Shown piece after piece: positions 22,501 to 28,355 of a stretch of 64,000 bases of DNA (position 1 is its first letter; each line of letters starts with the position of its first letter). The DNA lies in NCBI GenBank assembly GCA_938007935.1, contig CALLMD010000004.1:1-64000 (forward strand), in the 5' to 3' direction. The position numbers and the translations under genes are program-made. Under the pieces are notes generated by a model. That model saw only the letters and a program-made list of their open reading frames with translations, had not been told where the DNA came from and ran no database searches. The DNA is from an uncultured Hellea sp. (GTDB lineage Bacteria > Pseudomonadota > Alphaproteobacteria > Caulobacterales > Maricaulaceae).

Positions 22501-23803
22501 AGCTTTGCGTGAGAGTTTCATAATAACCTAATGAGTCGAGCGTGGCCAAATCAGCAGCTGCATTTGGGCCTGTGAAATCAAAAGTCCAAGTCACCCTTCC
22601 GGCGCCGTCGCCAAGACCATCATCCGGCAATGTTGCCTGAAAGACCCCAATAAAGCCTACGCCGCCGCCCGCAGACGCAACGCCAACGCTGGGCGGTGAC
22701 GCCGTACTCGGCGCGTCAACAAAATCAATATCGCCCGTGAGTGCATGACCAGGGGTTACGTCTTCAATAACAGTATCAGAGAGATCTGCCGCTGTCACAA
22801 GCGGTGTTTCTGTGTCGATAAACAGCTCTAAAGTGCTGGCATCACTCACGCTATTGCCGGCGGCATCTGTCGTCGTAACAACCACCTCATTCGTGCCAAT
22901 CATTGGGCTCGTGCCATTACCCATGACATCATTAAGCGCGAGCGATCCTGAGTCAGGCGTAGCTGTGCTAAGATCAAGCGACCACATGCCGCTTGTGACA
23001 GCAACCGTATAGGTCGCCCCGCCAACGGTTACAGTTGTGACGTTTCCAACTTCATCATCAGCCGTACCTGTCAGGGTTGGCTCAGCCACATTTGTGGTGA
23101 GATCGTCAACAGTTGGAACAGTTGGGGGCGTCGTGTCGATGGCGAATGACGCACCAGTGCCATTGGCCACGGGATTACCCGCATCATCCGCAGCAGTAAT
23201 GGCGACTGTAACAACGCCATCAACAAAGCCTGCCGTAGCAAGGTCAGCCGTAAAAGACCCATCGGCATTGGCCGTCTCAGTATGCATCGTACCAGCGGAA
23301 TCAGTGAAGGTAATCGTCGCTGTCGTCGCGGCATCAAGGCCAGCGACAGTAAACCCAACAGCGCCCAGACCATCAATCAGAATGCCATCATTCGCTGTAC
23401 CACTTGCATCCGCCGCAAGCGTAACAGCTAAATCGCCACCCGCATCAGACGTCGTATCGATTACTAAATCAGCATTATCAGCGAGGTTTTGCCCTGAAGG
23501 TAAGGTTCCGCTGACCGGATCACCAGCAACAGTTTCCAAATTATTAAACGCTACACCCGTGACGTTCAGGTCAGGAGAATTTACGCCAGTGGGAATTACA
23601 TATGAAAATGAAATCGTTGAAGTAGCAGCAGGAACAGTAACAGTAATATCTTGGCCCGTATCAAGGTAAACAGTAACAGAACCACCCGCAGCTGTAGCCT
23701 CCTGAATATCCTCAGAAAGAGTCAGGGTAAACTGAATAATGTCGCCCGCGATATATGTGCCGTCGGCTGTTACTGGATCAATACTTAAAATTGTTGCGGT
23801 CAT
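13577..23803 (-). CDS. Giant repeat adhesin, RTX / type I secretion class
   Basis: A 3408-residue acidic protein, very likely secreted by a type I system and held at or released from the cell surface. It has no N-terminal signal peptide. Order: Ig-like modules (about 1-345; VTADGTYIAGDIIQFTLTLS and DTTPPTVPTVDDLT types); many VCBS and cadherin-like modules (about 345-3000) joined by TNDAP / VNDAPV linkers; more than twenty RTX nonapeptides GGxGxDxLx that bind calcium (about 3005-3318); and a C-terminal secretion region ending DTFGEDILVI. Several modules are near-identical at DNA level. The start ATG 23803 follows AAGGA by 8 bases. No ABC transporter, membrane-fusion or LapD/LapG-like gene lies in the window. 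The gene sits between ybgC and tolQ, which are neighbours in most relatives. Adhesion or biofilm formation is the likely role; ligand unknown. Confidence 0.93.
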   Translation of the reverse strand: MTATILSIDPVTADGTYIAGDIIQFTLTLSEDIQEATAAGGSVTVYLDTGQDITVTVPAATSTISFSYVIPTGVNSPDLNVTGVAFNNLETVAGDPVSGTLPSGQNLADNADLVIDTTSDAGGDLAVTLAADASGTANDGILIDGLGAVGFTVAGLDAATTATITFTDSAGTMHTETANADGSFTADLATAGFVDGVVTVAITAADDAGNPVANGTGASFAIDTTPPTVPTVDDLTTNVAEPTLTGTADDEVGNVTTVTVGGATYTVAVTSGMWSLDLSTATPDSGSLALNDVMGNGTSPMIGTNEVVVTTTDAAGNSVSDASTLELFIDTETPLVTAADLSDTVIEDVTPGHALTGDIDFVDAPSTASPPSVGVASAGGGVGFIGVFQATLPDDGLGDGAGRVTWTFDFTGPNAAADLATLDSLGYYETLTQSYDIILTDEDGNFFEETVVITIQGTNDQPTITGGPALEMLTETDAALTETGTFAIDDIDELNTADILSVNTGLPGDIVVSGNQGTLTDADLHNMFTVTLDSQSQVTWDFASGAADFDYLATNETVTVQFDVNVVDDSGDSYSDTATETVTITITGTNDAAVISGNTDNSGDAVTEDGIDGVGAAIGDDTATGALVSNDVDNPNTFTAETIVGTYGSLTIDATGAWTYTLDNTAGSAADMLNANQPASDVIEVESIDGTKQDITISIVGSNDAAMIMGDIDNSTDAVIEAGVDNAQSAIGDNVATGTLTHTDVDDGNNDNIFKASTLTGAYGTLELLANGNWTYTLDDTSGSAADLLDETQSDNDIFTVKAEDGTDQSITIIVQGSNDAAVITGNVAGTVVETGVDGSGSAVGTSGGMITGLLMSTDIDTVDADNSFTPDSLTGDYGSFTINAAGMWTYTLTNSNADVEALNVGDDLTETFTVTTTDGTPQDVVVTIDGRNDAPTISAVNLTGANGVFDTDANDSFADLTGSLAGTDIDNDGASLVHVLTGMGVDSSVTGQTSMDLVHNSVVYGVMTLLEDGSYTINLDDDAINALDENDFFQLMQSFTVSDGASPPVQQTLTLDITGANDLPILTDSSGNILPNTVLGDVTEDASDPNLTTSGLIFFDDAEIADTHIVTVQQTAPGSLGLMSGAQIATATGAVNVGQIQWTYTVPNSAVQYLAQDEEYTESFDVSITDDSGGSFMTTIDVTITGENDLPTFSIVGTDSASGSATEAGANLMATGTITIGDVDVIDTASVSLDAANALSIDGSGADSSIDIAALETALANALTFTGDIDASSTSANVAWAFDSGAVDFDDLGDGESLVLTYTIQVTDGEGATNAAPQTIDITINGTNDAPNLTVDSNNVTLDEGGTVVLSTAMLAASDVDAADGAAELVYTVVTNVANGQLFIDTDGSGVLDNGEVALVANDTFTQADIDNGDVLYTHDGSQNFADSVNISVSDDGIGSNDSADVSGTLNFLASNVNDAPVGTVTITGTAQQNETLLASNNLTDEDGLGTISYEWFADGTSVGTGQTFTLTQSEVGAMMTVVASYTDGFGEAEAVSSTPTTAVVNVNDAPEGTDATLSINEDEPHTFEASDFGFADNVDVPANILDVVIITSLPTAGTLELNGAAVAMGDSISVADIDAELLVFTPDANANGTGYSSFTFHVVDDGGVANGGQDTDQSANTMTFDVAAVNDAPTVTGPNLTISEGQTVGINNLHLGIADVDDTDTNVAISVTNVSGGDFLIAGSTVTSFTLAQVMAGDVSFAHDGNEAAPTFDVTATDDDSAASTTESATITFTNVNDTPTVTAPNLTITEGQTVGITNVELGVADVDDADANITISVTNVSGGDFLIAGSAVTSFTLAQVIAGDVSFAHDGNEAAPTFDVTATDDDTAASTTESASITFTNNNDAPEGTDATLSINEDEPHTFEASDFGFADNVDVPANVLDAVIITALPTAGTLTLNGVAVAMGDSISVADIDAELLVFTPDANANGTGYSSFTFQVVDDGGVANGGQDTDQSANTLTFDVAAVNDAPVIDEGASDITPSGDEDMAITGTIVANDVEDATLTYSIASGDGPSNGSVMITGNSFSYTGNQDYNGPDAFTVTVTDSVGATDTVVVNVTVDPVDDVVDVDVSGVSPSTHDETIDAAVPVPTFFATGTTVTDVDAEDFDGGVLNVAVTGGDATDLLNLTDTADVTISGANVLIAGTVIGTVSGADTNNLSVTFNTMAYAEDVEAVIEALNYVTASDQPVSSRDITIDLSNGDTPGTALQETISVAITASNDSPIATDDGNSDANAAGGIRVTENSTSTFNILFGGSTGVIADSDPDHDVTELAVISADGNAVTSAVPAIITTSMDALVTIRSNGLVDYNISPSTSTLAFQALAQGETATDSFTYTIADPDGAQSTATVYVTIVGENDAVDAQDDTITVAENGAGLTGNVTDNDEDIDVGDTFEVVNVQNGPNTTTVADGNGGFIVTLTGGADPITVQVNSDGSYSVDIPESLNAGETINGGFNYTVEDTGGAQSFATVTLAISGENDGPTVSAPINLGSTDEDTVFVITEADLLANSDDVDSNSVLNVLNLVASSGNLVDNMDGTWSFTPDLHDDTNVNFSFDVSDGIATPVSTSATLDLTPVNDAPVIDAGASDVAVTADEDNAVAGTIVASDVDDATLTYSAVDGANGTVTIDGSGGYIYTPADDFNGTDSFVVTVTDAAGFTDDITVNVTINAVNDAPVIDAGASDVAVTADEDNAVAGTIVASDVDDATLTYSAVDGANGTVTIDGSGGYIYTPADDFNGTDSFVVTVTDAAGLTDDITVNVTINAVNDAPVIDASASDDNISGDEDTVVTGTIVASDVEGSTITYTAGDGDYGTVTIDEFGAYTYTPNPDFNGNDNFVVTVFDGDLSDTIVINVTVNPVDDASVVSGDFSGSVTEGDIGDPPVTVQGTIDITDIDVGDTPSFNDVASTVGDNGLGLFELTNGEWTFTLDQSAAAVNDLDDGDVAFDSITFAADDGTEQIITVTVMGSNNNLIGTANDDVLVGSDGIDVINGLAGNDTINSGDADDVIDGGAGDDILDGMGGDDNLTGGSGADAINGGSGTDEARYDDSDAGVTINLVNGAAIGIGGHAQDDVLDSIENLFGSSFADTLTGDDFNNVIDGFTGDDIIDGGAGNDNLSGRAGIDMLSGGDGNDIVSGGNEDDIIDGGMGDDTLRGDGGNDAITGGAGMDSISAGTGNDMVHGGDGIDNILGQGGDDILYGDAGADQLRGGSGNDTLFGGDDDDMLFGQGNNDILHGEGGDDRLSGGAGSDELYGGDGNDVLTGFIGADRLDGGAGNDVLHGGAMDGARDTFVFAEGYDQDRINAFDQAGTDRLELDDALWAGVGTLTAQEVVDMFGSLNATGTILTLDFGNGDILEIQNADGIDIDTFGEDILVI
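15378..15941 (-). repeat. Two near-identical 282-bp adhesin modules
   Basis: Units 15378-15659 and 15660-15941 are nearly identical (94 codons each) and encode a cadherin-like module with VTADEDNAVAGTIVASDVDD and YTPADDFNGTDSFVVTVTDA. A third, more diverged unit follows on the minus strand (below 15378). The low divergence points to recent duplication or gene conversion. Confidence 0.9.
17771..19159 (-). repeat. 1011-bp spaced duplication inside the adhesin
   Basis: Blocks 17771-18148 and 18782-19159 are near-identical copies exactly 1011 bases (337 codons) apart, encoding PEGTDATLSINEDEPHTFEA modules. Between them lie two similar modules with GGDFLIAGS and SFAHDGNEAAPTFDV. A whole multi-module segment was probably duplicated. 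Confidence 0.85.
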
Positions 23804-23891
23804 TGTCTTAGTCCTTAATTTTTATTCTCCTGCGGTGCGCCCGCGTGTGGATTTGATGATTTAGATGTTAAGTGTGTTATTGAATTACGTG

Positions 23892-23960
23892 GTTATCGAA
23901 GCCTGTGGCTTCGTGATGGCTCCATGAGGAGCGGCTTTCGTCCTCGAAGGCGTGCATAAC
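23892..23960. other. Three-hairpin junction in the adhesin leader
   Basis: A closing pair GTTAT (23892-23896) with ATAAC (23956-23960) encloses three stem-loops. They are CGAAGCC-TGT-GGCTTCG (23897-23913), GCTCC-ATGA-GGAGC (about 23919-23932) and CTTTCG-TCCT-CGAAGG. The fold is possible on both strands, and the third stem pairs fully (one G-U) only as plus-strand RNA. It lies 89 bases upstream of the adhesin start. It does not match a riboswitch class that I know. Confidence 0.45.
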
Positions 23961-24000
23961 TTCGCTCTGGCACTAATGTTGCGCCCTCCAAAACAAAGCA

Positions 24001-24092
24001 ATTATGATTTATGGTCGTATTACTGATCATTTTGCGCCTCCCATAATGACAGACGTAAACAAATTATGAATTATGGCCGTGACGTACGTCAC
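24001..24092. promoter_or_regulatory. Direct repeats and 14-bp palindrome upstream of the adhesin
   Basis: ATTATGATTTATGGTCGT at 24001-24018 recurs as ATTATGAATTATGGCCGT at 24063-24080, 62 bases (about six helical turns) apart. Overlapping the second copy is the perfect palindrome GTGACGTACGTCAC at 24079-24092. This arrangement looks like operator sites for one or two regulators of the adhesin gene. The regulator is unknown. Confidence 0.5.
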
Positions 24093-24462
24093 GCTGGATA
24101 AAGTTTTTTGAATATTTTTGATGACTCTATTAAAGATAGCCGCACAGGAAAAATCATTTGCTGCGCGGCTTTGCCTGCATACAATACTTGTTTCGAGCAC
24201 ACCGCTCCCAATTATCTTATGGCTCTTAATTTTAGCCATATTTGCCTCCCCCCTTGCCTTACGGCAAAGACTAATTTTTGGCCTAAGACCAGTTTTGGAC
24301 TCAATTTACTTGCGTCCAAATTCTAGGGTGGTGTGGTGATGATTAGTCAAATCTTCAAAGCCATCAGGAAGTTAAATTCCTAATCTATAGATGATTTGAA
24401 AAAAGCGCCCTTTTCCCTAAATTTCTAGAATTTACGGATACGCCCCGTGAACTCATGATTTT

Positions 24463-24483
24463 GCGTTAAAACAAAATTAACGC
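24463..24483. promoter_or_regulatory. CtrA-like box within an inverted repeat
   Basis: TTAA-N7-TTAAC is seen at 24466-24481, an exact match to the alphaproteobacterial CtrA consensus. It is nested in GCGTTAA-N7-TTAACGC (24463-24483). It lies 53 bases beyond the ybgC stop and 660 bases upstream of the adhesin start. It could be a CtrA site, or a weak 3' hairpin of ybgC. Confidence 0.4.
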
Positions 24484-24535
24484 TCTTGCAAGGAGAAATA
24501 TTTGGAGCTGAAAATTCAGGATTTCTTAAAGCTTA

Positions 24536-24997
24536 TTAATGCTGTTCCAAATAAGGCCCCAATTTCTCCACCATCCATTTCGGTGCCCTCTTTGGCTTGC
24601 CATCTGGTGTGATGCTCGCCGCTTCGCTCACGGCTGTTACCAATAACTCATCGCCGCGATAGCAAGCTTGGGAGACCCAGAGCCTTGCGCCTTTGAATTT
24701 GTCATAGGTTGTGACGATGGTGAGATGGTCATCAATACGGGCGGGTTTTTTGTAATCCAGATTGATTTTGCGAATAGCAAAAGCCAGCGGGTCTTCCGCG
24801 TCCCAAAGATCAGAATGATGAAAGCCAACAAGGCGAAAATAGCTACTGCGGGCGCGCTCGAAAAAGCGAAGGTAATTGGCGTAATAAACAATGCCCGTGA
24901 AATCCGTATCTTCATAGAAAACGCGTAGCGGGTAATGATGCTCTCGCCCATGAAACGCACCCATAGTGGGTTGTTCAGCCACCCCAGAATTAGCCAT
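24536..24997 (-). CDS. ybgC: Tol-Pal associated acyl-CoA thioesterase YbgC
   Basis: Hot-dog-fold thioesterase that acts on acyl-CoA and associates with the envelope. The 153-residue product has [26 protein letters not shown] (first 20 residues of this run hold the catalytic Asp and the YYANYL motif), then [14 protein letters not shown] and [19 protein letters not shown]. The start is placed at ATG 24997, after GGAGACGGG; a TTG at 25012 is also in frame. It overlaps the ruvB stop by 8 bases. In many alphaproteobacteria tolQ follows directly; here the adhesin block intervenes. Confidence 0.92.
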   Translation of the reverse strand: MANSGVAEQPTMGAFHGREHHYPLRVFYEDTDFTGIVYYANYLRFFERARSSYFRLVGFHHSDLWDAEDPLAFAIRKINLDYKKPARIDDHLTIVTTYDKFKGARLWVSQACYRGDELLVTAVSEAASITPDGKPKRAPKWMVEKLGPYLEQH

Positions 24998-26030
24998 CTG
25001 TCCCGTCTCCAAAAAGTGTCGGCGCGATAGGTTGAACGGGCGCAGCTAGCCCCAAATGTGCAAAGGCTCTCGCTGTCGCGACGCGGCCCCGTGGCGTACG
25101 TTGTAAGAATCCTTGCTGAATGAGGTATGGTTCAATCACGTCTTCAAGCGCGTCGCGGGCCTCAGAGAGTGCCGCGGCGAGCGTATCCGCCCCGACAGGG
25201 CCACCGCCGAACATTTCACACAGCGCATGAAGATAGCGCATATCCTGCTTATCAAGGCCAATATCATCTACGCCCAAACGGATTAGTGCGGCGTCAGCCG
25301 CGGCTTTATCAACCGTCGCATGGCCATTATCTTCGGCGAGGTCACGCACACGTCGAAGCAATCGCCCTGCCACCCTTGGCGTCCCCCTCGCGCGGCGGGC
25401 AATTTCGCGTCCGCCATCCGCCGTCATATCCATGTCGAGCTTCCCAGCTCCGCGCAGAACAATTTTGGTGAGCTCTTCGGTATCGTAAAATTCAAGCCGC
25501 ACAGGGATGCCGAAACGATCTCGCAGTGGCGTGGCAAGAAGCCCTGCCCGCGTTGTCGCGCCAATCAATGTGAAAGGCGCAAGGTCAATCTTGATAGACC
25601 TTGCCGCTGGCCCCTCCCCAATAATCAAATCGAGTTCAAAATCCTCCATCGCTGGATAAAGCACTTCCTCAACCACGGGATTAAGACGATGAATTTCATC
25701 AATGAATAACACATCACGCGGCTCGAGGTTCGTCAGCAACGCCGCAAGGTCGCCAGCTTTAGAAATCACAGGGCCAGAGGTAGAGCGAAAATTCACGCCG
25801 AGTTCCCGCGCCACAATTTGCGAAAGCGTTGTCTTACCGAGTCCCGGCGGGCCAGAGAGAAGTAAATGATCTAAAGGCTCTTCGCGCCGCCTTGCTGCCT
25901 CAACATAGACTTTCAGGTTTTTAATCGCGCTCTTTTGACCTACAAAATCGTCAAAAGACAAAGGCCGCAGCGCACGGTCACGCCCGTCCCCAACTTGGCT
26001 ACCGCCTGATATGATGCGGTCTTCGTCCAT
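24990..26030 (-). CDS. ruvB: Holliday junction branch-migration ATPase RuvB
   Basis: Hexameric AAA+ motor that with RuvA drives branch migration of Holliday junctions. The start is placed at ATG 26030 ([10 protein letters not shown]); an ATG at 26078 would add 16 residues encoded by a palindromic repeat and unlike the family. The 346-residue product has [19 protein letters not shown], Walker [10 protein letters not shown], Walker [11 protein letters not shown], sensor GATTRAG and the arginine-finger region LRDRFGI. The C-terminal winged helix has [18 protein letters not shown]. Likely co-transcribed with ruvC, the inserted lipoprotein and ruvA; a REP-like element fills the 163-base gap after ruvA. 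Confidence 0.97.
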   Translation of the reverse strand: MDEDRIISGGSQVGDGRDRALRPLSFDDFVGQKSAIKNLKVYVEAARRREEPLDHLLLSGPPGLGKTTLSQIVARELGVNFRSTSGPVISKAGDLAALLTNLEPRDVLFIDEIHRLNPVVEEVLYPAMEDFELDLIIGEGPAARSIKIDLAPFTLIGATTRAGLLATPLRDRFGIPVRLEFYDTEELTKIVLRGAGKLDMDMTADGGREIARRARGTPRVAGRLLRRVRDLAEDNGHATVDKAAADAALIRLGVDDIGLDKQDMRYLHALCEMFGGGPVGADTLAAALSEARDALEDVIEPYLIQQGFLQRTPRGRVATARAFAHLGLAAPVQPIAPTLFGDGTDG

Positions 26031-26040
26031 TACATTACCG

Positions 26041-26175
26041 TCATACCGACGCCAGTTAAAAACTGGCCCGGTATCCATGCCTGAATATTGAGCCTTAAAG
26101 CTAGATTACATTTAGACGAGACATCAAGGCATGGGTTCCGGCTAGCGTTTGGCAAGCCAAACACATGGTCGGAAG
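26041..26175. repeat. REP-like palindromes 4 (ruvB/ruvA gap)
   Basis: GCCAGTT-AAA-AACTGGC at 26051-26067 sits inside a longer ATACCG...CGGTAT stem. CCATGCCT (about 26075) can pair with AGGCATGG (about 26127-26134), and GTTTGGC-AA-GCCAAAC lies at 26147-26162. The arrangement of a small hairpin, a long-range pair and a second hairpin resembles the other three elements in the window. Confidence 0.65.
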
Positions 26176-26193
26176 GACATGATATTTGATACC

Positions 26194-26832
26194 TCATTTA
26201 CTCAATTCCTTAAGGGCCACCTTAATCAAATCATCAAGCGGCGGGTCTTCTAGGAAGGTGTTATAGGCCGAGGCCACGGCCCGCAAGGCATCGGATTGAC
26301 CAATGCCGAGGTTCTCAAGCGCAGAAATCGCGTCATTGCGCAGCCGCATATCAGATAAGCCTTCATTGCGCTCGGCCTCCGAAGGTGTTCCGCCGCTTGG
26401 CTTTGTAAAGACAGGCTGAAAGCCGCGCCCTGCGGGGGCAGGCTTGCCCGAAAGCTCAATCGCAATACGGCCTGCAGATTTTGGCCCGATGCCTTTAGCG
26501 CGGGCAAAGGCAGCTTTATCTTCAAGGCTCGCCGCGGACAGGATTTGTCCCGGCGTCATAATATCTAAAATGGCAAGCGCGGCTTTGGGCCCAACACCTT
26601 GCACGGATTGAAGGCGCACAAACCATGCGCGCTCTTCCTCGCTGTGAAATCCATAAAGCGTTATCGCCTGCTCGCGCACATGGGTTTCCACATGGAGGCA
26701 GACCGTCTCGCCAACACCCAAATTACCGAGAGTGCGCGACCCACATTGCAGCAAATAACCAACGCCGTTGACATCAACAATCGCCTCACCCGTCCCCGCC
26801 ATAAGGCAAGTCCCTGTTAGCATGCCTATCAT
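26194..26832 (-). CDS. ruvA: Holliday junction-binding protein RuvA
   Basis: RuvA tetramers bind four-way DNA junctions and load RuvB. The 212-residue protein has the N-terminal OB domain (MIGMLTGTCLMAGTGEAIVDVNGVGYLL, of which the first 20 residues are typical), helix-hairpin-helix motifs LQSVQGVGPKAALAILD and FARAKGIGPKSAGRIAIEL, a flexible Pro/Gly-rich linker, and the RuvB-binding domain III (SALENLGIGQSDALRAVASA). Its ATG overlaps the stop of the inserted lipoprotein gene as ATGA (26829-26832), so it depends on that gene for translation coupling. Confidence 0.96.
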   Translation of the reverse strand: MIGMLTGTCLMAGTGEAIVDVNGVGYLLQCGSRTLGNLGVGETVCLHVETHVREQAITLYGFHSEEERAWFVRLQSVQGVGPKAALAILDIMTPGQILSAASLEDKAAFARAKGIGPKSAGRIAIELSGKPAPAGRGFQPVFTKPSGGTPSEAERNEGLSDMRLRNDAISALENLGIGQSDALRAVASAYNTFLEDPPLDDLIKVALKELSK

Positions 26833-27788
26833 TTATTATCCTCAACATATGGAACCCGCCCATCCGCATTTGCGGGAGGGGAAGCTGTGACAGCGCCAAC
26901 ATAAATCACACCATCATACCATTCCTTTTTATATTGCCGCCCTATGAAAGGAAGAATTTCAACTTCATTGTCATTAGAGATGATGCGAGGAACACTTAAC
27001 TTCGCAAGTTCACTATTGGCATCTAAATAAGACCCAGATTTATATTGCATGCAATCTTTCGGCTGAGGACCGCGACAACTCCAAGATGTACCGCCATTGT
27101 GGGCGATAAAGAAACTCGCTGTATAGGGCGCAGGCATGTGTTTGGCCATGAGATCATAAGATAAGTTATTGGCCTCAAGTCTGTAACGTCTAGCATGCAG
27201 ATTACCCACAAGAACAATTGTCTTGTGAGCCGTTTCAGAGCTTTTCAATATATTTTCAGCCATTTTTTTCTCATAGGCTTGCATGTAAGCATTACGGCTC
27301 TCAAAATCTTCAAGTTGAAGATCATCAGCTTTGAAGGCTGTAAATATCAAGTCTTGCTCTGCCGCCATATATGACCTCGCTTTATCAATTAATCTCAATA
27401 TAGCTTCACTAGATCTTCCATCCGTGAACTCTCCTTTCCAGGCCCAATCTTCGAAGAGAGCCGACTTATCAGCTTCAAGCCCTCCAGAATTTAAGTAGGT
27501 TTTGTAGAGATTTACATCGTCTGACAATTCCAACGCCAAATTTGTTTTAAATCCGCGTTCTAAACTATGACATAATAATGCTTCCATGAACGCAGGAGGT
27601 TCCTGCATGCCATGCCCTTCGCCTATTATAATTACACGCGGATTTTCAGCCTCTAATAATGGTTCCAAATTTTGAATCTCAGGACACTCTTGAGACTTCA
27701 AAACCATAGAATTTTTAATATGTCCTTCAGAACAAGCCATTAAGAAGATGAAAGAAAGAAATAACATTCCTCTATGAAAAATTTTCAC
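26829..27788 (-). CDS. GEGHG-motif lipoprotein (ChaN/TIKI/EreA-like)
   Basis: A 319-residue lipoprotein with signal MKIFHRGMLFLSFIFLMAC, lipidated Cys19. Residues 52-60 read VIIIGEGHG, and 192-199 read VLVGNLHA. The paired G-E-x-H-G and G-N-x-H-A motifs recall the ChaN / TIKI / erythromycin-esterase fold, in which such Glu and His residues bind metal or haem. Substrate unknown. It starts at GTG 27788, 5 bases after GGAGG, overlapping the ruvC stop as GTGA, and ends overlapping ruvA as ATGA. It is thus wedged inside the SOS-type ruvCAB operon and should be co-expressed with it. Base composition is more AT-rich than ruvA and ruvC, which suggests later insertion. Confidence 0.75.
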   Translation of the reverse strand: MKIFHRGMLFLSFIFLMACSEGHIKNSMVLKSQECPEIQNLEPLLEAENPRVIIIGEGHGMQEPPAFMEALLCHSLERGFKTNLALELSDDVNLYKTYLNSGGLEADKSALFEDWAWKGEFTDGRSSEAILRLIDKARSYMAAEQDLIFTAFKADDLQLEDFESRNAYMQAYEKKMAENILKSSETAHKTIVLVGNLHARRYRLEANNLSYDLMAKHMPAPYTASFFIAHNGGTSWSCRGPQPKDCMQYKSGSYLDANSELAKLSVPRIISNDNEVEILPFIGRQYKKEWYDGVIYVGAVTASPPANADGRVPYVEDNK

Positions 27789-28291
27789 GACACCCTCCTA
27801 AACAATGCCCCTGCCGCTTTCACGCGGTGGGCATGACAGACTGCAATGGCAAGCGCGTCTGCGGCGTCGCCCGCTTTAACCCCGCATCCCGGCATGAGCA
27901 CATTCATCATATGGGCGACTTGGGTTTTGTCCGCAGTGCCTGTCCCGACAACAGATTTTTTAACCGAGCGCGGGGAATATTCTCCAATGCCTAATCCTGC
28001 GAGGCTGGCCGATAAAAGACAGGCCGCCCGCGCATGGCCAAGCTTAATGGCACTGGCAGCATTATTCTTCATAAAAGCTTCTTCGACAGCCGCTTCAGAT
28101 GGGTCATGCAGACGTATAACATCGGTAATCGTCTCAAAGAGTTCTCGGAGCCGCAGATGCAAATCCGCTTTGGTATTGGGCCGAATAACGCCGTGGGCAA
28201 TATGGCGTAATTTCGTCCCTTCCGCCTCGACAATACCCCAGCCGCAAGCGACAAGTGAAGGGTCAAGCCCGATAATGCGTGTCGATTCCAT
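27785..28291 (-). CDS. ruvC: Holliday junction resolvase RuvC
   Basis: RuvC cuts Holliday junctions symmetrically. The 168-residue protein begins MESTRIIGLDPSLVACGWGI with the first catalytic Asp at residue 9. The later acidic residues are in AAVEEAFMKNN (Glu), and VAHMMNVLMPG and KAGDAADALAIAVCHAH (Asp pair). The start is ATG 28291; the open frame extends to a TTG at 28327, but a LexA-type box lies at 28297-28311, so the longer version is unlikely. It heads ruvC-lipoprotein-ruvA-ruvB. Confidence 0.96.
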   Translation of the reverse strand: MESTRIIGLDPSLVACGWGIVEAEGTKLRHIAHGVIRPNTKADLHLRLRELFETITDVIRLHDPSEAAVEEAFMKNNAASAIKLGHARAACLLSASLAGLGIGEYSPRSVKKSVVGTGTADKTQVAHMMNVLMPGCGVKAGDAADALAIAVCHAHRVKAAGALFRRVS

Positions 28292-28296
28292 AATGA

Positions 28297-28311
28297 GAAC
28301 AGTACGCGAAC
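28297..28311 (-). promoter_or_regulatory. LexA box (SOS) upstream of ruvC
   Basis: On the minus strand GTTC-GCGTACT-GTTC, i.e. GTTC-N7-GTTC, is the established alphaproteobacterial LexA site. It ends 6 bases before the ruvC ATG, so bound LexA would block transcription. It indicates DNA-damage control of ruvC, the inserted lipoprotein, ruvA and ruvB. Confidence 0.8.
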
Positions 28312-28355
28312 ATTGGTTAAATGCCAAGCGATAAAGCGTTAACGTAAATTAGCAT

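Larger units (their letters stand above)
23804..24535. other. 732-bp gap: adhesin leader and control region
   Basis: No convincing gene is present; the short open frames on both strands lack ribosome sites and family resemblance. Read toward the adhesin (minus strand), the gap holds a CtrA-like site, a palindrome, two direct repeats and a branched hairpin structure, each listed separately. AT-rich segments at 24100-24440 could contain the promoter, but no -35/-10 pair was assigned with confidence. Confidence 0.6.

Noticed and set aside
14087-23669. Many open frames antisense to the adhesin, up to 210 codons.
   Set aside because: They are low-complexity Ser/Thr/Val shadows of the repeats, with no ribosome sites.
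23600-23700. TAAG tetrapeptide at residues 37-40 of the adhesin, like the LapG cleavage motif of LapA.
   Set aside because: It lies in an Ig-like strand of the first module, without the retention-domain context, and no lapD/lapG genes are seen.
24027-24339. Small open frames on both strands upstream of the adhesin (70-73 codons).
   Set aside because: They overlap each other, lack ribosome sites and cover the candidate operators; coding is unlikely.
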